DNA of 64,000 nucleotides. It comes from Sorangium sp051521495. Its GTDB lineage: Bacteria > Myxococcota_A > Polyangia > Polyangiales > Polyangiaceae. The notes below the pieces were generated by a model, which saw nothing but the letters and a program-made list of their open reading frames with translations, was not told the origin of the DNA and ran no database searches. The DNA lies in the NCBI RefSeq assembly GCF_051521495.1, contig NZ_CP150355.1, positions 930,001-994,000 on the forward strand. Direction: 5' to 3'. Made by a program: the position numbers and the translations under genes. This document shows, one piece after another, positions 8,745 through 17,712 of the stretch. Position 1 is the stretch's first letter. Each line of letters opens with the position of its first letter.

Positions 8745-9365
8745 TCACAGCAGCGGGAGGTCCACCCAGCGCTCGAAGCCCGGCCGGCGCTTGATGCGGC
8801 CGTACCACGCGTCGACGTGCTGCAGCGCGGGCCGCTCGGCCTTCAGGTTGTACCACCGCTGCGCCGCGACCCCGAGGGGGATATCGGCGAACGTGAAGTA
8901 CTCTCCCGCGGCCCACGGGTGCCGCGACAGCTGCTTGTCGAGGATCCCCAGCGCGGCGAGCACCGACGTGCGCGCGGCGTCAATTGCGGCCCGATCGCGG
9001 CGCTCTTCGGGCGTGCGCACGAGCTGCACCAGGAGCGTCCGGATCGGGGGCCACAGCGTCCCGAACTGCCAGTCGGTCCAGGCGTCGGCGCGCGCCCTGT
9101 CGGCGAGATCGCTCGGCTGGAGCGGCGGCGAGCCGTAGCGCGAGAACAGATAACGCACGATCGCGTGCGACTCCCAGAGCACCAGCGGGCCGTCCTCGAG
9201 CGTCGGTACCAGCCCGTTCGGGTTGAGGGTGAGATAGTCGGCGTCCTTGACGCGGCCGAACGGCCCGCCGGCGTCGACGCGCTCGAAATCGAGCCTCAGC
9301 TCGTCGAGCGCCCAGAGGACCTTCTGCACGTTCGAAGAATTCTTGTGACCCCAGAGTCTCAGCAT
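8745..9365 (-). CDS. Glutathione S-transferase family protein
   Basis: This 206-aa cytosolic GST has an N-terminal thioredoxin-like domain (LWGHKNSSNVQKVLWALDEL) with candidate catalytic Ser residues near position 10. The cis-Pro segment is NGLVPTLED and the glutathione gamma-glutamate site is WESHAIVRYL. The C-terminal all-helical domain (FTFADIPLG) carries the N-capping motif Asp. It lies 25 nt downstream of a second GST on the same strand, so the two form an operon. Substrate is unknown. Detoxification or dehalogenation-type conjugation is the usual role. Confidence 0.88.
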   Translation of the reverse strand: MLRLWGHKNSSNVQKVLWALDELRLDFERVDAGGPFGRVKDADYLTLNPNGLVPTLEDGPLVLWESHAIVRYLFSRYGSPPLQPSDLADRARADAWTDWQFGTLWPPIRTLLVQLVRTPEERRDRAAIDAARTSVLAALGILDKQLSRHPWAAGEYFTFADIPLGVAAQRWYNLKAERPALQHVDAWYGRIKRRPGFERWVDLPLL

Positions 9366-9390
9366 GATGTCCCTTGTCCCTCGGCGCCGC

Positions 9391-10065
9391 TCAGGCGGCC
9401 GCCGTCGCCGCCGGTTTCACGAATTTCGCGAAGCGCTCCACGTAGAACTCGACCGGGTTCTGGTTGGCGCGGACGGCGGGGCGCGCCTGCACGGCCTCGA
9501 GCCACGCCCGGAGCCGCGTGAGCTCCGCGGGGACGGAGAACCCGCGGAGGCGGCCGACCGCCGGCAGCCGCTCGAACCATGGATAGAAGGCGAGGTCGAC
9601 GAGGCTGACCTCGGCGCCGAGCCAGTACGGCCCTTGGCCCGACGACCGTGCGAGCGCCTCCCGCTCGATGAACGCGAGCACGTCGCCGAGCGCCTTGCGC
9701 CCCTCCGCCTCCTGCTCCCGTGTCTCGGCCCGGAGCAGCTGGCCGAACGCCGGCACGAGGCGCGTGTTCGCGTAATCGATCCAGATCCTCGCCAGGGCGC
9801 GCTTGCTGGGCTCCCTGGGCAGGAGCCGCGGCTCGGGGAAGACCTCCTCGAGGTATTCATTGATGATCGCCGACTCCCAGATGCGGTGGCCGTCGTGCTC
9901 GATCGCCGGGACCTTGCCGTAGAGCGAGGCGTCGACCAACGCCTTCGGCTTGTTCTGCAGATCGACCTCGATCAGCTCGAAGTCGATCGCCTTCTCCGCC
10001 AAAACGAGCCGGGTGCGGTGGGCGAAGGGGCACGTCTTCGTGCTGTAGAGTCGCAGCTTCGTCAT
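9391..10065 (-). CDS. Glutathione S-transferase, Cys-type (omega-like)
   Basis: This 224-aa GST has N-terminal CPFAHRTRLVLAEK. The Cys in TCPFAHR replaces the usual Ser/Tyr and suggests thiol-transferase or glutathionyl-reductase activity, as in omega or SspA-like enzymes. KVPAIEHDG and WESAIINEYLEE form the glutathione site, and the C-terminal helical domain holds VSLVDLAFYPW. The start at 10065 (MTKLRLYS) is preferred over an in-frame ATG 33 nt upstream because AAGGAGAACACG precedes it at correct spacing. It is the first gene of a two-GST operon. Confidence 0.88.
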   Translation of the reverse strand: MTKLRLYSTKTCPFAHRTRLVLAEKAIDFELIEVDLQNKPKALVDASLYGKVPAIEHDGHRIWESAIINEYLEEVFPEPRLLPREPSKRALARIWIDYANTRLVPAFGQLLRAETREQEAEGRKALGDVLAFIEREALARSSGQGPYWLGAEVSLVDLAFYPWFERLPAVGRLRGFSVPAELTRLRAWLEAVQARPAVRANQNPVEFYVERFAKFVKPAATAAA

Positions 10066-10833
10066 CGTGTTCTCCTTGATGGATGGGGCGTGCGCCACGC
10101 GGAGAGCTCTCCCGCTGTCCGGAAGAGGGGGCGCTCAGCTCACGGGCCGTCGTCGTGGCGGAGAGCAGATAGCGTGCCAGAGCGCTGTCGCAGGAACGGA
10201 TCGCAATCGCTCGCGCTGGCCGCGCGCTTGCTGCGGCGGGAGCAGCGATTGCTGGTGATGTGCTGCTGAGGCAGCATTGAATCGAGCGCGCTGCGTGCGA
10301 GGGACCTCTGCTGATCAGCGGCGGAGGGGCAGCGTCGTCGAGCACCCGGGAGACGTCGCGCCTCTCGGGAGGGGGCGTGTTCAGATCTTCATCCTTCCTC
10401 CTCGTGGTGTGTTCCGCAGCCCGCGCCACCTCAGCCCATGGCACGTCTGCTCGATTCGCCATCCGTCGTCCACGCGCGGGCGTGGTGGTGGCTCTCCGCC
10501 CGGCGTACCGGGGAGGCGCACGGATGTCGTCGGCCTTACTCTTTCATGGCGGACATTAGTCCGTTATTACGGACGTGTCAAGGCGCTCTGCAGGCGGCGG
10601 CGTTCCCAGCAGGGAGCGCGGGCCGGTTTGCGCTGGAGGGGTCGCTGCGGCGTGGGCGTTCTGCTGGATGTGCACGGGATGCCTTCGTTGTAAGCTCCGC
10701 GGCATGACGACTGCTCGCCTCGACGCCGGCGCGCTCGATGGTTTGGGACGTGAACGCCGCGTGATCCGATGTGCTGGACAGGGCAGCGTCCTCGTCGTCA
10801 GGCGCACGATGGCGACGGTCATGGAGCCAAGCG
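10066..10833. other. Long divergent intergenic region with an operator-like palindrome
   Basis: These 768 nt lie between the leftward GST operon and a rightward GNAT gene. No convincing gene is present, and the small frames lack motifs. The notable element is a perfect palindrome at 10559-10574 in a locally AT-richer pocket, listed separately. Confidence 0.45.
10559..10574. promoter_or_regulatory. Perfect 16-bp palindrome, candidate operator
   Basis: GTCCGT-TATT-ACGGAC has 6-bp arms around a 4-bp AT spacer. Size and symmetry resemble a TetR- or MarR-class operator. It lies about 260 nt upstream of the GNAT start and about 490 nt upstream of the GST operon. No regulator gene is adjacent, so the binding protein is unknown. 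Confidence 0.4.
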
Positions 10834-11415
10834 ATGACAGGTGAGCGCCCGCCGGATCGCCTCCTGACCGCTCGGCTGACGCTGCGAGCGTGGCGGCCCG
10901 AGGACGCCCCTCTGCTCAGGGAGGCGATCGACTCCAGCCTTGCGCACCTGCAGCGCTGGATGCCGTGGGCCGTGCACGAGCCTTCCTCCGTGGAGGCGAC
11001 CGCCGCTCTCCTGGAGAGGTTCCGGGACGACTTCGCGGCAGGACGCGACTTTCATTATGGCATCTTCACGCGCGACGAGCGCGAGGTGCTCGGCGGGACG
11101 GGGCTACACCCGCGGATCGGCCCGGGCGCGATCGAGATCGGCTACTGGCTCCGGGAGGCGGCGACAGGCCGCGGTTACGTGACCGAGGCGGCGGCGCGGT
11201 TGACCCGGGTCGCGCTCGAGGAGCTCGGATTGAGCCGCGTCGAGATCCGCTGTGATCCGCGGAACGCCGCGAGCGCCGCCGTGCCCCGGCGGCTCGGGTA
11301 TCGGCATGTGACGACGCTCGAGGCGAACGTCCTGACGCCCGCGGGCGAGCCGCGCGACACCATGGTATGGGCGCAGACGGCCTCGGAGCTCGCGGGGTCG
11401 AGCGAGGGAGGCTGA
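10834..11415 (+). CDS. GNAT N-acetyltransferase (RimJ/RimL type)
   Basis: This 193-aa protein is of the RimJ/RimL acetyltransferase_3 type. It has LLTARLTLRAWRPEDAPLL at the start and the acetyl-CoA-binding beta4/alpha3 segment IGYWLREAATGRGYVTEA. The conserved later helix VEIRCDPRNAASAAVPRRLG follows, where RNAASAAVPRRLG matches the usual N-x-x-S-x-x-v-x-x-k-l-G pattern. It probably acetylates a ribosomal or small-molecule amine. The ATG in GCGATGACAGG is chosen because upstream codons are low-complexity. It is convergent with a second acetyltransferase. Confidence 0.88.
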   Translation: MTGERPPDRLLTARLTLRAWRPEDAPLLREAIDSSLAHLQRWMPWAVHEPSSVEATAALLERFRDDFAAGRDFHYGIFTRDEREVLGGTGLHPRIGPGAIEIGYWLREAATGRGYVTEAAARLTRVALEELGLSRVEIRCDPRNAASAAVPRRLGYRHVTTLEANVLTPAGEPRDTMVWAQTASELAGSSEGG

Positions 11416-11425
11416 CGCTCGTGAA

Positions 11426-11523
11426 CCCATGGCGCTCGGCGAGCGCGCCAGGAGCAGCGTCGGTGGGCATGGAGCCCATGGCGCTCGGCGAGCGCGCCAG
11501 GAGCAGCGTCGGTGGGCATGGAG
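11426..11523. repeat. 49-bp tandem direct repeat, two copies
   Basis: Two adjacent copies of a 49-bp unit, each starting CCCATGGCGCTCGGCGAGCG, lie at 11426-11474 and 11475-11523 and appear identical. They fill the gap between the stop codon of the GNAT gene (10 nt upstream) and the convergent GNAT gene (25 nt downstream). Confidence 0.93.
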
Positions 11524-11548
11524 CGGAGCCGGGGCGCGACGGCGGCGT

Positions 11549-12037
11549 TCAGAGCTCGAGCGTCATCTCGATCATCGTGCGGCGAAAGCCGAATCGCTCG
11601 AACAGGCGCTGCGCGGCGGCGTTCTGCGTCGCGGTGTGGAGCACGAGGCGCGGCGCACCGAGGGCGCGGAGACGCGCGCTCACGGCCTCGAGCAGGATGG
11701 CGCCCGCGCCGAGCCGGCGCGCTGTCTCGGCGACGTAGATGTCGTGGAGCGCGCCGCAGGCGTCGAGGAGGCTGTTCCAGTCGCGCGGCTCCCGTCGGCC
11801 GTAGGCGTAGCCGACCAGCGCCGGCTCTGCGCCGCCCCGCTCGGCGACGACGATCACGGCGCTGGGGTTGGCGAGCTCGCCGGTGAGCCATCGCTCGTAG
11901 CCCGGCTCGAGCGGCTCCAGGCACAGGAAGCGGTGGGGATCCAGGGTATGGTGCAGGCGGACGAGCTGCGCCGCGAAGCGCGCCACCTCGGGCATGTCCG
12001 CGCGCGTCGCTGGGCGGGCCGTCATCGAAGGAGTCAT
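11549..12037 (-). CDS. GNAT N-acetyltransferase
   Basis: This 162-aa acetyltransferase has MTARPATRADMPEVARF at the N-terminus. The core is VGYAYGRREPRDWNSLLDAC then LHDIYVAETARRLGAGAILL, where the pyrophosphate-loop motif is R-R-x-G-A-G. The conserved end is VLHTATQNAAAQRLFERFGF. It belongs to the small-molecule/protein N-acetyltransferase family and the substrate is unknown. Two ATG starts are possible, 12037 and 12025. Neither has a well-spaced Shine-Dalgarno sequence, and the longer one is given. Confidence 0.82.
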   Translation of the reverse strand: MTPSMTARPATRADMPEVARFAAQLVRLHHTLDPHRFLCLEPLEPGYERWLTGELANPSAVIVVAERGGAEPALVGYAYGRREPRDWNSLLDACGALHDIYVAETARRLGAGAILLEAVSARLRALGAPRLVLHTATQNAAAQRLFERFGFRRTMIEMTLEL

Positions 12038-12367
12038 TCCGCCAGAATAGCGCGCGCGTGGCGGGAGTTCGACGCAGCGGACCGCCGCGAACCCGACGGA
12101 TGGCCGGGTCGTCGATGCCGCAGCAGGCGTTGCGATTGCATTCGAAACGCTCGAGGGGCGAGCGCTCCGCATTGGATAGATAGGAAGAGCCCGAGTCGAT
12201 CTCGGGATCTGGACGCGCGCTCTGCCGCGTTATCGACGATAGGGACCGAAGTCGCTCGATGAGAGGGAGACGAACCGTCGAGACACCAACAGAAGAACCC
12301 CTGGGTTCACGTGGCGTCTCAGCGTTTCTCGATCCGGTCCGATATCCCCGATGCGGCGGGCGCTGCC
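12038..12367. other. Intergenic region between a GNAT start and a TPR gene end
   Basis: This stretch holds the promoter for the leftward GNAT gene and a probable hairpin terminator for the TPR gene (12280-12320). No gene was recognised. Confidence 0.5.
12280..12320 (-). terminator. Two-tier hairpin downstream of the zinc-ribbon/TPR gene
   Basis: The inner stem is GAACCC-CT-GGGTTC (12295-12308). The outer stem is GAGAC (12280-12284) with GTCTC (12316-12320). It begins about 48 nt past the stop of the leftward gene. There is no U tract, so a stabilising 3'-end hairpin or a Rho-dependent terminator element is as likely as a classical intrinsic terminator. Confidence 0.5.
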
Positions 12368-15300
12368 TCAGCGCCCCTTTCCGGCCCCCAGGCTCTCCAG
12401 CGCCTGCTCCGCGTCGCGCCGGTAGGCGTTGTCGGTCGGCGCCGTCTCCAGGAAGCGCTGGTAGTGGAGGATGGCCTTCTCGCGGTCGTTCGTCGCGCGG
12501 AGCGCCTCGGCGAGGAGGAAGTGCGCGTCGAACAGCCACGGCGGGGTCGAGCGATCCGGCGCCTCGCCCAGGGTCACCGCCTGCTCCATCTCGCTCGCGG
12601 CCCCGGCCCGGTTGCCGCGCGACGCGTAGATCTTGCCGAGGCGGTAATGCCACTCGGGGACCTTGTCGTTGGACGCGATCGCCTTGCGCCAGGCCTCCTC
12701 CGCGGCCGCCCAGTTGCCCTGATCCTGGTAGCAGAGCGCCATCGTGGCGTACGCCTCGTAGCGGGACGGCCGCTTCTCGAGCGCGATCTTCAGATCCGCC
12801 AGCGCGTCGCGGCTCGCCCCCTGCTTCTGCAGCAGCACACCGCGCTGCCAGTACGCGTCGCCGAGCTCCGCGTCGAGCTCCAGCGCGCGCCTCAGCGCCA
12901 TCTCCGCGCGCGCGGTCTGGCCCGTCTCGTTGGCGCCCCAACCGACGTAGAGGTGGTACTCGGCGCGGTTCGGGTCGATCTCCGCGGCGCGCTCGAGGAA
13001 GCGCAGCGCCTCGGCCGTGTTCGTGCCCCGCACGAGGAGCGCGCGGCCGAGGAAGTGGTTCGCCTCGGCGGAGTTCGCGCGATCCTTGAGCACGTCGCGC
13101 AGGATGGGCTCGGCCTGGCTCGCGTGCCCCGCCATGACCTGCGTCGAGCCGACGCGCAGCTTCAGGTCGATGTCGTTCGGCGCCTTGCGGAGCGCGTCGG
13201 CGTACATCTCCAGCGCGCGCTCGCTCTGGCCGGTCTCCTCGAACAGGAGCCCTCGCTCGAGCGCCAGGCCCGGGTAGTCCTTGTCGGCCGCCGCGACCTT
13301 GTCGAAGACCCGCGTGGCGTCGTCGAACCGGCGCAGGCGACGGTACGCCACGCCCAGCTTGAACTGGCTGCCGAGGTCGTCCTCCTTCGCGAGGGCGAGC
13401 TCGAGCTCCTGCCGGGCTTCCTCGTACCGCCCGGTCTGGAGCGCGACCTCCGCCTTGGCCTTGTGCAGCGCGGGCAGGTCCGGGAACTTCGCCGTCGCCT
13501 CCGACAGCTTCTCCGCCGCCGCCTCGTTGCGGCCCAGGCTGGACAGGAGCGACGCCAGCGCCACGTAGGCGTCCACGACCTCCGGGCGGTTCTCGGTCGA
13601 CTTCACCGCGTCGAGGTACGCCTGCTCCGCTTCCTTCTTGTTGCCGAGCGCGAGCTCGGTGCGGCCGAGCCAGTAGGCGACCTGCGGATCCGCCGCGTGG
13701 GTCTTCTGCAGCCCCTTCAGGAGGTCCTTCGCCTCCTTCATGCGCTCCTGCGCCAGCCAGGTCTTCGCCTTGCCGAGCTGCGCGGCGAGGCTCTGGGCGT
13801 CGGCGCGGGCCGCGGCCTCGAAGCGCGCCTGCGCCTCGGAGTAGCGGCCGGATCGGTAGAGGACCTCGCCGTTGCCGATGAGCGCCTGGACCGCCTGCGG
13901 GTCGAGCTTCACCGCGGCGGCGAACGCCTGCTCCGCCGCGCTCATGCGCGACTTCGTGAGCTGGATGGTGCCGAGCAGCGTGTACGCGTCGACGATCTCG
14001 GGGTCGCTCGCGGCGGCCCGGACCGGGCCGTCGCCGGTGACCTTGCCCAGCAGATCGAGCGCCTCCTGCTCGCGGCCCGGGGCCTGCCAGATCACCGACG
14101 CGATCAGGGTGCGGGCCCCTACGTGGTCCGGCGAGGCCTCGATCGCGGCGCGGGCGCTCGCCTCGGCGCCCGCCGCGTCGCCGGCGAGGATCTGCGCCCG
14201 GGCCAGGCCGAAGAGCGTACGCGCGCTCTTCTGGAGCCCGTTCGCGCGCTGCCACGCCGCGAGCGCCTTGGGAGCGTCCTTGGCGGCGAGCTCGATCTCG
14301 GCGGCGAGGACGGCGACGTCGATGTCGTCCTTGAGCTGCGCGGCGAGCGCCTGCGCGGCCTGTCGCGCGCGCGGGAGCTCGCCGCTGGCGGCGTCCTGCG
14401 CCGCGACGGCCAGGGCGAGCAGGTCGCCCGGCTGCGAGCTCGCGAGCTCGATCATCTCCTTGCCGAAGGCGTCGTCGACGGTCCGGTGCCCGAAGCGGAT
14501 GCTCCGCGCGAAGGCGACGTACCCGGCGTAGGCCATGGTCGCCCGGTGGCGCGGCGCGTTGCCGCGCGTGGCTTTCGCGTCGTTCAGCGCGCCGTTGGCG
14601 GCCGACGCGGTGTCCTGGGCGAGGGCCGTGTGCGTCCGCTGCCGCAGCTCGGCGAGCGCCGTCTCGTGCGTGAAGACGTTGAGCCGGTCGCTGATGAGGT
14701 TCACGCCGAAGGCGCCGACGTCCGGAACGAGCGCGAGCGCGCCGCCGCCGACGGCGGCGACGGCGAGCGCCGCGACCACGTAGCGCTTGATCTTCGACTT
14801 CTGCTGCGGGGCTTCCTCGGCAGGCGCGGGCTTCTCGGCCTGCGCCTCGGGACCGGCGCTCAGGTCGCCGATCTCGGTGCCCGCGCCGGTCAGGTCGACC
14901 TCGTCGCCGACGCTGGGGTGCGGCTCGCTGAGCTCGATGCCCCGATCGTCGGCGTCCGCCGGTGTCTGCGTGAAATTCCCGGAGCGGTCGGACGGATCGT
15001 AAACCGTGGGCCCGCCGGCGGCGAGCTGCGTGACGCTCTCGCCGAGCGCGATCTCGTCGCCGAAGTCGGCGGGCGGCACGGCGCCGAAGCCGGTGGTGGA
15101 CGTCCTGCGGACGTCGGCGGGCGGCGCAGCGCCGAAGCCGGTGGTGGACGTGTTGCGGACGTCGGCGGGCGGCGCGGCGAGGAAGTCGGCGGGCGGCACG
15201 GCGCCGAAGTCGGGCGGCACGGCGCCGAAGTCGACGGGGGGCATGGGGCCGCTGCTGGGCGGCTCGGGCGGTGCCTGCGGCGGGAGCGGACGCGGCCCGG

Positions 15301-16720
15301 GCGCCTGAAACGCGGCGCCGACGCGCGAGTCGTCGTAGTCCGGCGGGGCCTCGTCGAAGAGCTCGGCGCCGACGATGGTGCCCGGTCCGGCGGGTGAGCC
15401 GGCTCCGGTGGCCTTCGTGGGAAGGGCGGGGCCGGCGCCCTTCGCGGCGAGGGCGGAGCCGGTGGCCTTCGTGGAGAGGGCGGAGCCGGTGGCCTTCGTG
15501 GGAAGGGCGGGGCCGGTGGCCTTCGTCGGGAAGCCCGCGGGGGCCGGGGCGGGGAAGCCTGCGGACGCGGTGGCAGGGAGCCCGGCGCGAACCGGCGAGG
15601 GAAGCGGCGCGGACGCCGGCGTGGGCAGGCCTGTGTCCGAGAACGGGGCGGGCATGCCGAGGACGCCAGGGGCCGAGCTCGGCAGATCGCTGGCGGCGAT
15701 GGGCAGGCCGCCCGAGGACGGCGACGGCAGCTCGACGTCGCCGTCGCCCTCGAGCGGCAGCTCGAGCTCGCCGAAGCCGAACGCCATGGATCCGCTGCTC
15801 GAACGCGCCGGAGGAGCCGGGGGCGCGTCGTCGTCCAGGTCTCCGAAATCGTACTCCGGGGCCACGCGCGGGGGCGCGGCCTCCCCCATCCCGCTGGTGC
15901 GCCCGCGGCCGAGCGGCTGCGTGGTGGCCCCGGCGTTTCGCGCGCCGGGCCCCGCGTTCCGCGCGCCGGGCGCCGAGGGGACGCCTGGCGCGGAGTCTCG
16001 CTCGCCGAACCCGAGGGTGCGCCGGCTGCTCGGAGGAAGCGGCTCGACCCGCGCCGGCAGGTCGGCCCCGGCGAACGCGGTCGGCGTTGCCGGGGCGGTG
16101 CGGGACTCCGCGCGCGATCGCGCCGGGGGCGCCCCGGGCGCATTCCCGTAGACGACCGGCAGATCGTCCGGGTTGAGCCCTTGCACCTCGGCGTCCATCG
16201 GGCTCGGGAGCTCGACCATGAGATCGATCTCGCCGAAGCCGCGCCGCTGCGGCACGGTCTTGGCGTTTCGCCGATCGGACGGGGCGGGGCGATCGGGGAC
16301 GTCCGGCAGGCCGATCTCGCCGAAGACCTCCGGACCCGGCGGCTCAGGAGGCGGCGCGGGGGGCGCGGGCACCGCGGGCGCCGCGCGGCGCGGCGGCGTC
16401 GGCACCGGCGCTGGCGTCGGCCCCGGGCGCCGGGGAGGCACGACCGCGGGGAAGGCGATGTCCTCCGGAGCCGCCATCGGCAGATCGGCGTCCTCGTGCG
16501 CCGCCGGGGCGCTCCGCTCCGAGAGCTGAAGGCCTCCCGCCCCCGCCCGCGGCGGGGGGGTGGGCGCAGGCGTCGGCGAAGGCGCTGCGCCCGCGCCCTC
16601 CTTGGTCACCAGCAGGCTCGTACCGCACTTCGGACAGCGCATCCTGAGCCCCGCAGGGGGGACGCGCTTCTCGTCGACCTGGTACGGCGATTTGCACCCG
16701 TCGCACTCGACCTTGATCAT
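12368..16720 (-). CDS. Zinc-ribbon (MJ0042-type) / TPR membrane protein
   Basis: This 1450-aa protein has three parts. Residues 1-40 form an MJ0042-type zinc ribbon, with C6-x2-C9 and C29-x2-C32 in MIKVECDGCKSPYQV and MRCPKCGTS. A very long Pro/Ala-rich disordered region (about 45-630) holds internal repeats such as PTKATGPAL and PPADFGAV. One transmembrane helix lies at about 643-662 (YVVAALAVAAVGGGALALV). The remaining roughly 780 residues are TPR repeats, for example AYWQRGVLLQKQGASRDALA and AYATMALCYQDQGNWAAAEE. The topology suggests a cytoplasmic zinc ribbon and periplasmic TPRs. The architecture recalls myxobacterial motility and envelope scaffold proteins, but no specific orthologue is claimed. 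The start at 16720 is fixed by the zinc ribbon. Confidence 0.85.
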   Translation of the reverse strand: MIKVECDGCKSPYQVDEKRVPPAGLRMRCPKCGTSLLVTKEGAGAAPSPTPAPTPPPRAGAGGLQLSERSAPAAHEDADLPMAAPEDIAFPAVVPPRRPGPTPAPVPTPPRRAAPAVPAPPAPPPEPPGPEVFGEIGLPDVPDRPAPSDRRNAKTVPQRRGFGEIDLMVELPSPMDAEVQGLNPDDLPVVYGNAPGAPPARSRAESRTAPATPTAFAGADLPARVEPLPPSSRRTLGFGERDSAPGVPSAPGARNAGPGARNAGATTQPLGRGRTSGMGEAAPPRVAPEYDFGDLDDDAPPAPPARSSSGSMAFGFGELELPLEGDGDVELPSPSSGGLPIAASDLPSSAPGVLGMPAPFSDTGLPTPASAPLPSPVRAGLPATASAGFPAPAPAGFPTKATGPALPTKATGSALSTKATGSALAAKGAGPALPTKATGAGSPAGPGTIVGAELFDEAPPDYDDSRVGAAFQAPGPRPLPPQAPPEPPSSGPMPPVDFGAVPPDFGAVPPADFLAAPPADVRNTSTTGFGAAPPADVRRTSTTGFGAVPPADFGDEIALGESVTQLAAGGPTVYDPSDRSGNFTQTPADADDRGIELSEPHPSVGDEVDLTGAGTEIGDLSAGPEAQAEKPAPAEEAPQQKSKIKRYVVAALAVAAVGGGALALVPDVGAFGVNLISDRLNVFTHETALAELRQRTHTALAQDTASAANGALNDAKATRGNAPRHRATMAYAGYVAFARSIRFGHRTVDDAFGKEMIELASSQPGDLLALAVAAQDAASGELPRARQAAQALAAQLKDDIDVAVLAAEIELAAKDAPKALAAWQRANGLQKSARTLFGLARAQILAGDAAGAEASARAAIEASPDHVGARTLIASVIWQAPGREQEALDLLGKVTGDGPVRAAASDPEIVDAYTLLGTIQLTKSRMSAAEQAFAAAVKLDPQAVQALIGNGEVLYRSGRYSEAQARFEAAARADAQSLAAQLGKAKTWLAQERMKEAKDLLKGLQKTHAADPQVAYWLGRTELALGNKKEAEQAYLDAVKSTENRPEVVDAYVALASLLSSLGRNEAAAEKLSEATAKFPDLPALHKAKAEVALQTGRYEEARQELELALAKEDDLGSQFKLGVAYRRLRRFDDATRVFDKVAAADKDYPGLALERGLLFEETGQSERALEMYADALRKAPNDIDLKLRVGSTQVMAGHASQAEPILRDVLKDRANSAEANHFLGRALLVRGTNTAEALRFLERAAEIDPNRAEYHLYVGWGANETGQTARAEMALRRALELDAELGDAYWQRGVLLQKQGASRDALADLKIALEKRPSRYEAYATMALCYQDQGNWAAAEEAWRKAIASNDKVPEWHYRLGKIYASRGNRAGAASEMEQAVTLGEAPDRSTPPWLFDAHFLLAEALRATNDREKAILHYQRFLETAPTDNAYRRDAEQALESLGAGKGR

Positions 16721-17065
16721 GCTTCCCGACCCGATGCCGGCGCTGCGAGTGCCTCCGCAGGCGCCTCCACGCTCGTTCGGCCTGCGAAAGCCTCCGCAGG
16801 CGCCTCCACGCTCGTTCGGCCTGCGAAAGGCCGGGATGCCCCGACATCCGCTCTCCTTACTAGCAGGGGTTGTGCTCCTTGGATCGCCTCTTCTGTCGGG
16901 CGCCGTCAAATCGGCGACTCCCTCGGGCATATCGCGTGCTTGCTCCCGGAGCAGCGGCGCCCGGGGACGGAGGGGCGCGGAGCGGCGACGGCATCCGGCA
17001 GGCGGCGCGCGTCGCCATCGCGGCCTCGCCAAGCGTCCTCCACTTGTGCTAACGCGCTGCCGCCC
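16721..17065. other. Divergent intergenic region with a 39-bp repeat
   Basis: This stretch separates the leftward zinc-ribbon/TPR gene from the rightward parvulin-like gene and must hold both promoters. It carries a 39-bp tandem duplication (16751-16828). No gene was recognised. Confidence 0.5.
16751..16828. repeat. 39-bp tandem direct repeat, two copies
   Basis: Two copies of a 39-bp unit, each starting GCCTCCGCAGGCGCCTCCAC, lie at 16751-16789 and 16790-16828 and appear identical. They are 31 nt upstream of the start codon of the zinc-ribbon/TPR gene, so they lie in its 5' leader or promoter. Confidence 0.92.
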
Positions 17066-17656
17066 ATGCAGCGCTCGACGGCGGTCATCTACACGCTCTT
17101 CTTTGCGGGCGCGCTGGCGTTCGTCATCACGAACGGCGGCTCGAAGGGGCGCGGCGCGGCCAGCGCGCCCGCCGATGCGGGCGCCGACGCCGCCGCTCCG
17201 CCTGCGACGACCGCGGCGGTCGATGGCGATGCGGGCACCGACGCCGGCGCAGAGGGCCCCGTCCAGGAGAGCGGCCCCGAGCCCGCAGCGCGATCCGACG
17301 CGGGCGTCACCCTCCTCTCGGGAGAGGCGCCGCCCGCGCTGCCGGGCGAGGCGCCGAAGAAGGTGCGCTTCGGCGTCGTGCTGGTCCAGTACCGCGGCGC
17401 GCAGGGCGCGGCGCTCACCGCGCGACCCAAGGACGCCGCGCTGGCGCTCGCCAGGGAGCTCGCCGAGGTGGCCAAGACGGACTTCAAGGCCGCCGTCGAC
17501 AAGGGCGACAAGGGATCGACCGACGACCTCGGCTACATCCCGCGCGGCGTGCTGGAGCCCGCGCCGGAGTACGAGCTCTTCAGCCTCCCCAAGGGCGGCG
17601 TGAGCGGCCCGGTCGATACGCCGCGCGGCTTTTGGATCGCGCGCCGGATCGAGTAA
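17066..17656 (+). CDS. Membrane-anchored parvulin-like peptidyl-prolyl isomerase
   Basis: This 196-aa protein has an N-terminal hydrophobic anchor (AVIYTLFFAGALAFVI, about 5-20), an Ala/Asp-rich linker to about residue 95, then a rotamase domain. The domain matches parvulin landmarks: FGVVLVQYRGAQ, a charged helix with ALALARELAEVAK, DLGYIPRGVLEP, and the C-terminal ELFSLPKGGVSGPVDTPRGF. It probably assists folding of exported proteins. Anchor orientation puts the domain in the periplasm. It lies 56 nt upstream of the PHA-type gene on the same strand. Confidence 0.8.
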   Translation: MQRSTAVIYTLFFAGALAFVITNGGSKGRGAASAPADAGADAAAPPATTAAVDGDAGTDAGAEGPVQESGPEPAARSDAGVTLLSGEAPPALPGEAPKKVRFGVVLVQYRGAQGAALTARPKDAALALARELAEVAKTDFKAAVDKGDKGSTDDLGYIPRGVLEPAPEYELFSLPKGGVSGPVDTPRGFWIARRIE

Positions 17657-17712
17657 GTAGATCGCACCGCGCGCGGCGCGTCGCCGTGGACGCGAACGAG
17701 TGGAGATACCGT

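Noticed and set aside
10704..10844. 46-codon ORF overlapping the start of the GNAT gene
   Set aside because: It has no recognisable sequence, a weak start region, and overlaps the better-supported GNAT start.
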